This document shows positions 52,453-60,621 of a stretch of 64,000 bases of DNA, piece after piece. The notes under the pieces were generated by a model that did not search any database, was not told the DNA's origin, and saw only the letters and a list, made by a program, of their open reading frames with translations. The stretch is from contig NZ_CP061032.1 in assembly GCF_014490555.1 (NCBI RefSeq), forward strand, positions 434,001 to 498,000, read 5' to 3'. This DNA is from Corynebacterium lujinxingii. Lineage in GTDB: Bacteria > Actinomycetota > Actinomycetes > Mycobacteriales > Mycobacteriaceae. The position numbers and the translations under genes were made by a program. The first letter of the stretch is position 1. The number at the start of each line of letters is the position of its first letter.

Positions 52453-53808
52453 GTGAGCCACGTGCATCCCGCCCGCCCGACCGAGCCAACCCCGCCGAAC
52501 CCGGCGTTTCTCAACCGCATGGACGCGCTTGTCGACGAGCAAATCGGCGCCGCATCCCCCGAATTCCCAGTCGAGCCGGGGTACCCCCAGCGCGAGGCCG
52601 TCTGGGACGGCGTGGAACAGCGGGTCGGTATCGCGCGGGCGGACCTGGAACACATCATGCGCGACCTGCACGCCAACCCAGAGGAGGCCTTCAAGGAGTT
52701 CCACGCCCAGCAGGTCATCGCCGAGGTGTTGGAAACCCACGGCTTCGACGTCGTCCGCGGCGCACACGGGGTGGACACGGCGCTGCGGGCGCAGTGGCAA
52801 AGCGACGACTTCGACCCGGCCGTGCACCCCACCGTCGCGGTGCTGTCGGAGTACGACGCGCTGCCCGGCATCGGGCACGCCTGCGGCCACAACGTGATCG
52901 CGGCGTCCGGTGTGGGCGGCTTTCTCGGCGCGGTCGGCTCCGGTTCGGGCCGCATCGTTTTCCTCGGCACGCCGGCGGAGGAGGGGTACACCGGCAAGGA
53001 GTACATGATCCGCGGCGGCATGCTCGACGGCGTGGATTGCGCGGTGATGATCCACCCCTTCTGCTACGACCTGGTCTCCCACGCATGGACGGGACGCCGC
53101 TCCCTGACCGCCACATTTTCCGGGGTCGCCGCGCACGCGTCGATGCAGCCGTACATGGGCCGCAACGCGCTCGACGCCGCGACGCTCGCGTACCAGGCGT
53201 TCGGCCTGCTGCGCCAGCAGATGCCGCCATCGGACCGCCTTCACGCGATCATTGCCGACGGCGGGGCGCGCGCCTCGATCATCCCGGAGGAGGCGACACT
53301 GAACATCTACGTCCGTTCGCTCTACACCGACACCTTGATGGATCTGAGCAAGCGTATCGACGACATCCTCACCGGCGCGGCTCTGATGACCGGCACCGGT
53401 GTGGAGGTGGAGTGGGACAACCACCCGATGTCGCTGCCGGTGCGCAACAACGAGGCCCTCGCCGCGCGCTGGGGTGCCACCCAGCAAGCCCGCGGCCGCC
53501 GCGTGCTGCCGGGCGGGATCCTGCCGGACTCGCAGGCGGCGTCGACCGACTTCGGCAACGTCTCCCAGCTCGTGCCGGGTATCCACCCGTTGGTAAAGAT
53601 CGCGCCGGAGGGCACCGCGCTGCACACGGTCGCGTTCGCCGACGCCGCGATCACCCCGGCGGCGCTCGATGGCGTGGTGGACTCGGCGGTGGGGCTCGGC
53701 CAAGTCATCGCGGACGTGCTCAACGACCCGCAGTTGCTTGCCGACGCCCGCGCCGAGTTCGACGCCGCCGGGGGAGCGGTCTCCGTGGAAGAGCTGCTAG
53801 CGGATTAA
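52453..53808 (+). CDS. M20 amidohydrolase, AbgB-like
   Basis: 451 residues. Metal-site motif SEYDALPGIGHACGHN (about 134-149), GTPAEEGYTGK and IHPFCYD, typical of the p-aminobenzoyl-glutamate hydrolase AbgB group. Its gene diverges from abgT with about 80 bases between starts, and the pair would import and cleave a p-aminobenzoyl-glutamate-like amide. Start at GTG 52453 or GTG 52462; the ribosome site GGAGA slightly favours the region. The regulator is not evident nearby. Confidence 0.85.
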   Translation: MSHVHPARPTEPTPPNPAFLNRMDALVDEQIGAASPEFPVEPGYPQREAVWDGVEQRVGIARADLEHIMRDLHANPEEAFKEFHAQQVIAEVLETHGFDVVRGAHGVDTALRAQWQSDDFDPAVHPTVAVLSEYDALPGIGHACGHNVIAASGVGGFLGAVGSGSGRIVFLGTPAEEGYTGKEYMIRGGMLDGVDCAVMIHPFCYDLVSHAWTGRRSLTATFSGVAAHASMQPYMGRNALDAATLAYQAFGLLRQQMPPSDRLHAIIADGGARASIIPEEATLNIYVRSLYTDTLMDLSKRIDDILTGAALMTGTGVEVEWDNHPMSLPVRNNEALAARWGATQQARGRRVLPGGILPDSQAASTDFGNVSQLVPGIHPLVKIAPEGTALHTVAFADAAITPAALDGVVDSAVGLGQVIADVLNDPQLLADARAEFDAAGGAVSVEELLAD

Positions 53809-55379
53809 TTCACGCAGCGGGGGCTGTCGTCGCCGGCGGACAGTTCCGGTGCCGGCTCGGCGGCGCCGAAGTCCTCGCCCGGGGTGCCCACGGTCTCGGC
53901 CTGCTCAGCTTCCTCTTCGGTCATCGCGCCGGGGCCGTCGTAGTCGTCGGCAATCACCGCGATGACAGTGCCGGGCTCGAGGCTGGCATTGACGGTGACG
54001 GGGACGTCGCCAAGCAAACGCGCCAGCTCCTGCGCGGCCTCGTCGGAAGCGTCGGCGACGACGACCTGGGTGGCGGAGTAGACGCCCTCCATGGCGTTGG
54101 AGATGCTGGAGACGGTGACGCCTTCGGAGCCTAAGGCGTCGCCCACGCGCGTGGCCTGACCCGGGATGCTGCCGGCGTTGAGCACGGTGACCTCGGTGCC
54201 GGTGAACGCGGAAGAGTCGGACGCGGAGGAGGTCTCCGTGCTGGAGGTTTCAGTTTCCTCCTCGTCCTCCGGTTTCACGGCGTCCTCCATGAACTGGTGG
54301 ACCTGGGGGATATCGACGGTGATGATGGATTCGCCGTAGTCGCCCACGCCGTTAACGGAGGTCACCGGGATGGTGGTGAAGGTGACGTTGCCGCCGGCCA
54401 GATCGGACAACTGCTGGGCGAGGCCGACGATGTCCCAGCCCTTGTCCAGGGTGACGGAACGCTCCGCCGCGTTGGAGAGCTCGCGCAGTTTCGCCGGGTT
54501 GGTCAAGGTGCCGGTCGAGAGCATCGATTGCACCAGCGAGGCCATGTATGCCTGCTGGCGCACGATGCGGTCTAAGTCGCCGCGCGGCAGGTCGTGGCGC
54601 TGGCGCACAAACGACAGCGCTTGCGCGCCAGTAAGTGTCTGCTCGCCGGCGGGGAATTTCGCGCCCGAGAGCGGCTCGTCGACAGGGGCGTTGAGGCAGA
54701 CGTCCACACCGCCGACGGCATCGGTAAGCAGCACGAATCCGAGCAGACCCACTTGCGCGAAGTGGTCGACCTCCACGCCGGTCAGATCCGCCACCGCATC
54801 GATGAGGCCCTCTTGGCCGGCGCGCGCGACCTGCTGCTCCAACGCCGGGCCGTCCTCCATGCCTTCGTTGTGAAGCTCCTCGCGCTTATCGCCCGCGCGC
54901 GCGGCGTAGACACCGTTGATCTTCAGGTTGCCGAAGTCGTCGGTGTGCACGTAGGTATCGCGCGGGATGGATACCGCGGTGGCCTTCGAGCCGTCTTCTG
55001 GGATGCGGATGACCATGATGGTGTCGGTGTTGACCTCACCATCGGCCACACCGGCGTTCAGGCGCGCGAGCTCCTGCTCGCTTAAGGGATTGCCCTGGGC
55101 GTCGGTGCGCGAGTCAGAGCCCACCAGCAGGATGTCCATCGCACCGTCGAAGGAATCGTTGCCATTCTTTTTGCTTTGCGACGACACGTTGAGCTCCGAG
55201 GCACTCAACTGCCCACCGAGCCGCCCGACCGCGAAATAACCGATGCCGGAAAGCGCCACTGCGGCGGCGGACACGATCGCCAGGCCGGTGCGCAGGGCGG
55301 GGTGGCCGGATTGCGAGACATCCCGCACCCGGGAGGGCGCGGGTTTGATGTCGCGGGCTTGCCGCCTGGGCTCAGTCAC
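53805..55379 (-). CDS. LytR-CpsA-Psr (LCP) family ligase with LytR_C domain
   Basis: 524 residues from GTG 55379. One membrane helix (about 35-55), LCP catalytic domain with DILLVGSDSRTD, SIPRDTYV and the FVRQRHDLPRGDLDRIVRQQ arginine-rich segment, then an acidic Ser/Thr/Glu linker and a LytR_C domain (VTVLNAGSIPGQATRVGDAL). In Corynebacterium, LCP proteins attach arabinogalactan to peptidoglycan, so it is next to the rhamnosyltransferase gene fittingly. The start is set by a promoter that leaves no leader (see the -10 box feature). Confidence 0.9.
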   Translation of the reverse strand: MTEPRRQARDIKPAPSRVRDVSQSGHPALRTGLAIVSAAAVALSGIGYFAVGRLGGQLSASELNVSSQSKKNGNDSFDGAMDILLVGSDSRTDAQGNPLSEQELARLNAGVADGEVNTDTIMVIRIPEDGSKATAVSIPRDTYVHTDDFGNLKINGVYAARAGDKREELHNEGMEDGPALEQQVARAGQEGLIDAVADLTGVEVDHFAQVGLLGFVLLTDAVGGVDVCLNAPVDEPLSGAKFPAGEQTLTGAQALSFVRQRHDLPRGDLDRIVRQQAYMASLVQSMLSTGTLTNPAKLRELSNAAERSVTLDKGWDIVGLAQQLSDLAGGNVTFTTIPVTSVNGVGDYGESIITVDIPQVHQFMEDAVKPEDEEETETSSTETSSASDSSAFTGTEVTVLNAGSIPGQATRVGDALGSEGVTVSSISNAMEGVYSATQVVVADASDEAAQELARLLGDVPVTVNASLEPGTVIAVIADDYDGPGAMTEEEAEQAETVGTPGEDFGAAEPAPELSAGDDSPRCVN

Positions 55380-55386
55380 GCGGGAA

Positions 55387-55392
55387 ATTATA
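55387..55392 (-). promoter_or_regulatory. Consensus -10 box, leaderless LCP transcript
   Basis: TATAAT on the minus strand, with exactly seven bases before the GTG at 55379. The transcript would begin at or next to the GTG, so the mRNA is predicted leaderless. No Shine-Dalgarno could fit in between. Confidence 0.75.
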
Positions 55393-55463
55393 CGACATGC
55401 CCCCGCCGGATCATGTGCCGTGCACCGGAAATGCGGTCTGCGGTGGGTATGCTGACCGGCATT

Positions 55464-56390
55464 GTGAAACACACAGCGCATAACTCCGCCACGCAACAGG
55501 CTCCGCTTGCGGTGATTACCGTGACGTATTCGCCTGGGGAGCACCTGGCGCACCTGATCGACTCGATCGCGGACGCGACCGAGCGCGACGTGGTGCTCGT
55601 CTGCGCCGACAACGGCTCGAAAGACGGGGTGCCGCAGCAGGCGGCCCGCGAGCACGAGCACGTGGAATTCCTGCCCACGGGCGGCAACATCGGCTATGGC
55701 GCGGCGATCAATAAGGCGGCGGGGGCGCTTGCGGGTCGTCGTCAAGCGGGCGCGATCAGGGACGATTACTTCCTCATCGTGAACCCGGACGTGGAGTTCA
55801 CCCCGGGCAGCCTGGACGAGCTGATCCGCTGCGCCAACGACGCTCCGAACGCGGGTGCGGCCGGGCCGCGCATTGAGGAAGCGGACGGTTCGGCCTACCC
55901 GAGCGCGCGCGAGGTGCCGGGACTAACCACCGGTATTGGGCACGCGCTTTTGTACGACTACTGGCCGGACAACCCGTTCTCGCGCGCCTACCGCGCCGGC
56001 GCGAACATGGAAGTCCAGCGCACCGCCGGCTGGCTCTCTGGGGCGTGCCTGCTCGTGCGTTGGGACGCGTTCGACGCCATCGGCGGCTTCGACGAGCGCT
56101 ACTTCATGTACTTAGAGGACATCGACTTCGGCGACCGGCTGTCGCGCGCCGGGTGGGACAACCTGTACTGCCCGAGCTCCGTGATTTTGCACGACCAGGG
56201 GCATGTGGCGGACAAGCACCGCCCGGTTACTGTGCCGGCGCATCACGCGTCGGCCTACCGCTTCCAGCGCGACCGACATCCCCATACTTGGCAGGCTCCA
56301 ATCCGGTGGGCGCTGTGGGTCGGCCTTAAGATTCGGGGGATGCTCCAACTGGGCCGACCGAGCCCCCGCACCCGGCGGGGCGCGAAGTAA
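55464..56390 (+). CDS. wbbL: Rhamnosyltransferase WbbL-type (GT2)
   Basis: About 308 residues of glycosyltransferase family 2: LAVITVTYSPGEHL, the NIGYGAAINKAAG block, DYFLIVNPDVEF with the D-x-D-like metal site, TAGWLSGACLLVRW and FDERYFMYLEDIDFGDRLSRAGW. In mycolata, WbbL adds rhamnose to the GlcNAc-PP-decaprenyl linker that carries arabinogalactan. The start is uncertain: GTG 55464 lies ten bases after a TATGCT -10-like box; ATG 55449 overlaps that box. The loop GRRQAG at about residue 92 is encoded by the dispersed 13-mer. It precedes manC by 36 bases. Confidence 0.9.
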   Translation: MKHTAHNSATQQAPLAVITVTYSPGEHLAHLIDSIADATERDVVLVCADNGSKDGVPQQAAREHEHVEFLPTGGNIGYGAAINKAAGALAGRRQAGAIRDDYFLIVNPDVEFTPGSLDELIRCANDAPNAGAAGPRIEEADGSAYPSAREVPGLTTGIGHALLYDYWPDNPFSRAYRAGANMEVQRTAGWLSGACLLVRWDAFDAIGGFDERYFMYLEDIDFGDRLSRAGWDNLYCPSSVILHDQGHVADKHRPVTVPAHHASAYRFQRDRHPHTWQAPIRWALWVGLKIRGMLQLGRPSPRTRRGAK

Positions 56391-56426
56391 AAGCCCGGAA
56401 CCGACGAATTGATGAAGGACAAAGCA

Positions 56427-57509
56427 ATGGACAACGCCATCGCCGATATGGACGCGGTGATTTTGGTCGGTGGACGCGGCACGCGCCTGCGGCCGTTGAC
56501 GGTTTCCACCCCGAAGCCGATGCTGCCCACTGCCGGTTTCCCGTTCCTCGCGCACCTGCTCGCGCGCATCCGCGAGGCCGGCATGCGGCATGTGGTGCTG
56601 GGCACTTCCTATAAGGCGGAGGTGTTCGAGGAGTACTTCGGCGACGGTGCCGAGTTCGGCCTCGAGATCGAGTACGTCGTGGAGGAGGAGGCCCTGGGTA
56701 CCGGCGGCGGCATCCGCAACGTCTACGACAAGCTGCGCCACGACAACGTGATGGTGTTCAACGGCGACGTGCTCTCGGGCGCGGACCTGTCTGCGATCGC
56801 GCACACGCACGTGAGCAAGGATGCCGATGTCACCCTGCACCTGGTTCGGGTGCCGGATCCGCGCGCCTTCGGCTCGGTGCCCACCGATGACGACGGCAAC
56901 GTGCTCGCCTTTTTGGAAAAGACCGAGGATCCGCCCACCGACCAGATCAACGCCGGCTGCTACGTGTTCAAGCGTTCGGTGATCGAGCGGATTCCAGCGG
57001 GGCGTGTGGTCTCGGTGGAACGCGACACGTTCCCGGGCCTGTTGGATTCGGGCGCGAAGGTCGTCGGCCACGTGGATTCGTCGTACTGGCGCGACATGGG
57101 CCGCCCGGACGATTTCGTCCAGGGGTCCTCCGACGTGGTGCGCGGTATCGCGTACTCGCCGCTGCTGGAAGGCCGCACGGGCGAGGCGCTTGTCGACGAC
57201 TCCGCTGGCGTCGCCCACGGCGTGATCTTGATGGGCGGCACGACGGTGGGCCGCGGCTGCGAGATCGGGGCCGGCGCGCGTGTCGACGACTCCGTGATTT
57301 TCGACGGCGTGACCATCGAGCCGGGCGCGATGGTGCGCAACTCGATCATCGCCGCGGGCGCGCGCATCGGCGCGAACGCGCGCGTGACCGACTGCGTGAT
57401 CGGCGAGGGTGCCCAGATCGGTGCGCGCTGCGAGCTGCAAGCCGGGATGCGTGTGTGGCCGGGCGTCGCAATCCCGGATTCGGGAGTGCGTTTCTCCCCG
57501 GACGCGTAA
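56427..57509 (+). CDS. manC: Mannose-1-phosphate guanylyltransferase (ManC/RmlA-type)
   Basis: 360 residues from ATG 56427 with GAAGGAC upstream. N-terminal nucleotidyltransferase: VILVGGRGTRLRPLT, STPKPMLPTAG, MVFNGDVLSG and VDSSYWRDMGRPDDF. The C-terminal ~100 residues are a left-handed beta-helix of hexapeptide repeats (VIFDGVTIEPGAMV and following). It makes GDP-mannose for lipomannan, arabinomannan and PI-mannosides. It is part of the wbbL-manC-whiB2-manB-manA cluster. Confidence 0.9.
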   Translation: MDNAIADMDAVILVGGRGTRLRPLTVSTPKPMLPTAGFPFLAHLLARIREAGMRHVVLGTSYKAEVFEEYFGDGAEFGLEIEYVVEEEALGTGGGIRNVYDKLRHDNVMVFNGDVLSGADLSAIAHTHVSKDADVTLHLVRVPDPRAFGSVPTDDDGNVLAFLEKTEDPPTDQINAGCYVFKRSVIERIPAGRVVSVERDTFPGLLDSGAKVVGHVDSSYWRDMGRPDDFVQGSSDVVRGIAYSPLLEGRTGEALVDDSAGVAHGVILMGGTTVGRGCEIGAGARVDDSVIFDGVTIEPGAMVRNSIIAAGARIGANARVTDCVIGEGAQIGARCELQAGMRVWPGVAIPDSGVRFSPDA

Positions 57510-57553
57510 CCGACACGCCGGAACCGGCAAATAGTCGCGCTTTCAGGCCGTGC

Positions 57554-57622
57554 TACTACATGTAGTACCCCCGAATGTCACCCCCGATCGCCGGGGCGTG
57601 TGACTGGTGTGACAGATGTGAC
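57554..57622. promoter_or_regulatory. whiB2 upstream regulatory block
   Basis: Within the 289-base gap before whiB2: a perfect 14-base palindrome TACTACATGTAGTA (57554-57567), and three TGTGAC direct repeats at 57599, 57608 and 57617, spaced every 9 bases. Both are upstream of a TTGCGG/TGTAAT promoter-like pair near 57674-57702. No binding protein can be assigned from the sequence alone. Confidence 0.55.
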
Positions 57623-57798
57623 GCGCCACTTGGGAAACGTCTGAAAAACGTGCAACTGACCAACTTTTTGGTTGCGGCTATTTAGGGCCTCGGTGTGTAA
57701 TCGCATCAGTGTTATTCACGCATCCGGGGCAACCGGGGTGCATCACTCTTTGAACGACCACCAGAAAAATCAACGTAAGCAACAGGGAAGGTAATGGC

Positions 57799-58095
57799 GT
57801 GGAAAATCAAGCGGACGCCATCCTCCGCGGAGCTGCCGCGGGAGGGATGACCCTCGACGAGTTGTTTGGCGCTGTCGAGCAGGAGTGGCAGGACCAAGCG
57901 CTGTGCGCGCAGACGGACCCTGAGGCTTTCTTCCCGGAAAAGGGTGGCTCGACTCGTGAGGCCAAGCGAATCTGCAAGGCGTGCGCGGTGCGCGACGAGT
58001 GCTTGGAGTACGCGCTCGAGCATGACGAGCGCTTCGGTATTTGGGGCGGGCTCTCCGACCGTGAGCGCCGCCGACTGAAGAAGCAGATCGGCTAG
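57799..58095 (+). CDS. whiB2: WhiB-family 4Fe-4S regulator, WhiB2/WhmD type
   Basis: 98 residues from GTG 57799. Cluster ligands Cys36, Cys59, Cys62 and Cys68 (C-x22-C-x2-C-x5-C), then GIWGG (80-84) and a basic RERRRLKKQ tail. WhmD/WhiB2 is essential for septation in mycobacteria, and the counterpart in C. glutamicum (WhcD) acts with WhiA in cell division. Its position between manC and the DUF3499 gene fits that. Expect redox- or nitric-oxide-sensitive 4Fe-4S. Confidence 0.93.
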   Translation: MENQADAILRGAAAGGMTLDELFGAVEQEWQDQALCAQTDPEAFFPEKGGSTREAKRICKACAVRDECLEYALEHDERFGIWGGLSDRERRRLKKQIG

Positions 58096-58098
58096 CCC

Positions 58099-58587
58099 CT
58101 ACCAGGGAAAATCCGGATTCACGGTGCGTGGATCCAGGTTGAGGTAATTCGCCACCAACGCGGTGAGTACCCACGTGAGTAGCTCGGAGCGCTCCTGGGT
58201 GCTCACCGCTCTGTGTTCGATGGGCATGCGGAACACAACGAACCGGGCGCGCGTCGGGTTGCCGTGCATGTCCACGCCAGCCTGCAGCACACGGCCCAAG
58301 GGGACGGGGCCATCGGCGATGATTTCGTCGGGAAGCACGGTCATGTCCGCGTGCAGCCGCATGCGCGGGATGGTGTCCACGGCGAGGTCCACCCCGGCGA
58401 GTTGGTCGAAGTAGGCGTTGTGCAACGGTGCGTAGGCGTCCATGACCAACTGGTCGAACGCGGCGGTGCGGGTGCGGTAGCGCGGAACCCCGACGGGTAG
58501 CAGCGGGCCACGCGCGCCGCGGCCGTGGCGGTCGCGTGCGGCGCGGACGTTCGACGGGCCCTGCCCGCCACCGGATCGGGTCTGCAT
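58099..58587 (-). CDS. Metallopeptidase-family protein, HExxH lost
   Basis: 162 residues, or shorter from an internal start. It resembles the actinobacterial zincin-like family (PF06262-like; mycobacterial Rv3259 sits at the same place next to whiB2): ARFVVFRMPIEHRAVSTQERSEL matches the start of that motif region. The following zinc signature expected as HExxHHxxxx is instead TWVLTALVANYLNLD with no His, so it is probably inactive. It is convergent with whiB2. Confidence 0.72.
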   Translation of the reverse strand: MQTRSGGGQGPSNVRAARDRHGRGARGPLLPVGVPRYRTRTAAFDQLVMDAYAPLHNAYFDQLAGVDLAVDTIPRMRLHADMTVLPDEIIADGPVPLGRVLQAGVDMHGNPTRARFVVFRMPIEHRAVSTQERSELLTWVLTALVANYLNLDPRTVNPDFPW

Positions 58588-58679
58588 GCGCGCAATCCTA
58601 AGGCCGGCCGCGCCGGAGTCGGAGGGGGCGCGCCGCGCCGCGGTACAAAAACCTCAAGAAGGGGTTTAGACTATCCGCC

Positions 58680-59147
58680 GTGAATGTCTTCCGCCGTTGC
58701 TGCCGCCCCGGGTGCGGCAGGCCTGCCGTAGCCACCTTGATCTACGCCTACGCGGATTCGACGGCGGTCATCGGCCCGCTTGCACCCGCGCCCGACCCGC
58801 ACGCCTGGGACTTGTGCGAGCGCCACTCCGCGCAGATCACCGCGCCCGTCGGCTGGGAGATGGTGCGCGTGGAGCACGTCGAGCTTGACGACGACACCGA
58901 TCCGGACAACTCCGACATCACTGCCCTTGCCGAGGCGGTGCGCGAGGCCGGTCGGTTGACCACGGGGCTGGTGGACACCACTCAGGATCCGATCGAGTAC
59001 GAGGCGTCGCGCGACTTCAACGACCCGGAGACCTCGAACCACCCGGTGCACCGCACGAAGCGGGTGGAGGAGCAGATCGCGGCGGCCAAGGCAGCGCGCC
59101 GTTCGCACCTGCGCATCGTGCCGGACCCGGACGAGGGCACACAGTAA
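58680..59147 (+). CDS. DUF3499 domain-containing protein
   Basis: 155 residues. N-terminal Cys-rich head RRCCRPGCGRPAVATLIYAYADST (about residues 5-28) resembling a zinc-binding motif, CERHS later, and a C-terminal helical acidic part. DUF3499 is found next to whiB2 and manB in mycobacteria and corynebacteria; function unknown. It begins 85 bases after the convergent-free gap and ends 11 bases before manB, likely one transcript. Confidence 0.88.
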   Translation: MNVFRRCCRPGCGRPAVATLIYAYADSTAVIGPLAPAPDPHAWDLCERHSAQITAPVGWEMVRVEHVELDDDTDPDNSDITALAEAVREAGRLTTGLVDTTQDPIEYEASRDFNDPETSNHPVHRTKRVEEQIAAAKAARRSHLRIVPDPDEGTQ

Positions 59148-59157
59148 GATAGCCCGC

Positions 59158-60528
59158 ATGGCTATCGAGCACACACGTGATTCCCTGAGCAGCGTTATTA
59201 AGGCCTACGACATCCGCGGCGTTGTCGGCGAGCACATCGACGAGGACTTTGTCCGCACCGCCGGAGCGGCCTTCGCGCACATCCTGCGCGGGGAGGGCGA
59301 GACCCGGATTGCGGTCGGCCACGACATGCGCCCGTCATCGCCTGCGCTGGCCGCGGCGTTCGCCGAGGGGGCCGCATCGCAGGGGTTGAACGTGATCGAT
59401 CTGGGGCTGACTTCCACCGACGAGCTCTACTTCGTCGCTGGCTCCGAGAACTGCGCGGGCGCGATGTTTACCGCCTCTCACAACCCGGCCCAGTACAACG
59501 GCATCAAGCTCTGCCGCGCGGGCGCCACACCGGTGTCCACCGACACCGGCCTGTCGGAGATCGGCCGCATGATCATCGAGGGCGTGCCGGCGTTTGACGG
59601 CGACCGTGGTGTCGTCGAGAAGCAAGACGCGCTCGAGGCGTACGCGACGTACGTGCGCGACCTGGTCCCGGTGCCGGCGCGCCGCAAGTTGGTTGTCGCG
59701 GTGGATGCGGCCAACGGCATGGCCGGGCTGACGGTGCCGGCCGCGCTTGCGGACATGGACATCCGCCCGCTGTACTTCGAGTTGGACGGCACGTTCCCGA
59801 ACCACGAGGCGAACCCGCTGGACCCGAAGAACCTGGTGGATCTGCAGAAGTTCACCGTCGAGCAGGGCGCGGACATCGGGTTGGCGTTCGACGGTGACGC
59901 GGACCGCTGCTTTGTTGTCGACGAGCGCGGCGAGGCCGTCTCGCCGTCCGCGATCACCGCGCTGATCGCTACGCGCACGCTCGCGGAGCACCCGGGGGCG
60001 ACGATCATCCACAACCTGATCACGTCCAAGGCTGTGCCGGAGATTATCGACGAGTGCGGCGGCAAGGCCGTGCGCACCCGCGTCGGCCACTCCTACATCA
60101 AGGCCGAGATGGCCGAGCAGGGGGCCCTGTTCGGCGGCGAGCACTCCGCGCACTACTACTTCTCCGAGTTCTACAACGCCGACTCCGGTCTCATCGCAGC
60201 GCTGCACGTGCTGGCCGCACTCGCTGAGCAGGACAAGCCACTATCCGAGCTGATGGCCGAGTTCGACCGCTACGTCGCCTCCGGCGAGATCAACTCCGAG
60301 GTAGACGACCAGCAGGCGGCGACGAAGCGCGTGGTCGACGCCTTCGAAGACCGCGCCGAATCCGTGGACACCCTCGACGGCGTGACCGTGCAGTTGAAGG
60401 ACTCCAAGGCGTGGTTCAACGTGCGCGCCTCCAACACCGAGCCGCTGCTGCGCCTCAACGCCGAAGCCCCCACTAAGGCCGAGGTGGACGCGCTGACCGA
60501 GGAAATTCTCGGCTTGATCCGTTCCTAA
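59158..60528 (+). CDS. manB: Phosphomannomutase/phosphoglucomutase
   Basis: 456 residues of the alpha-D-phosphohexomutase superfamily: the phosphoserine loop TASHNP (Ser in FTASHNPAQYNG), metal-binding DGDADR, GGEHSAHYYF and the C-terminal RASNTEPLLRLN phosphate-binding loop. It interconverts mannose-6- and mannose-1-phosphate, upstream of ManC and downstream of ManA. ATG with a GATAGC-type spacer; tightly follows DUF3499. Confidence 0.95.
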   Translation: MAIEHTRDSLSSVIKAYDIRGVVGEHIDEDFVRTAGAAFAHILRGEGETRIAVGHDMRPSSPALAAAFAEGAASQGLNVIDLGLTSTDELYFVAGSENCAGAMFTASHNPAQYNGIKLCRAGATPVSTDTGLSEIGRMIIEGVPAFDGDRGVVEKQDALEAYATYVRDLVPVPARRKLVVAVDAANGMAGLTVPAALADMDIRPLYFELDGTFPNHEANPLDPKNLVDLQKFTVEQGADIGLAFDGDADRCFVVDERGEAVSPSAITALIATRTLAEHPGATIIHNLITSKAVPEIIDECGGKAVRTRVGHSYIKAEMAEQGALFGGEHSAHYYFSEFYNADSGLIAALHVLAALAEQDKPLSELMAEFDRYVASGEINSEVDDQQAATKRVVDAFEDRAESVDTLDGVTVQLKDSKAWFNVRASNTEPLLRLNAEAPTKAEVDALTEEILGLIRS

Positions 60529-60558
60529 CCACCCGGGGCGCGTCTGCCCGGGGTGGTA
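60528..60558 (+). terminator. Hairpin between manB and manA
   Basis: ACCACCCGGG with CCCGGGGTGGT (one bulged G) around an 8-base loop, beginning at the manB stop. T-run absent, so it may attenuate rather than terminate. Confidence 0.5.
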
Positions 60559-60621
60559 GGTTGAACGTTTGCGCTCGCGCTGTCGGCAACGGCAGCATCA
60601 CGCCGGATTGAAGGAGACCAC

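Noticed and set aside
57599..57622. Canonical GlxR (CRP) site
   Set aside because: The TGTGAC units are direct, with no TCACA half at the right spacing; reported instead as a phased repeat.
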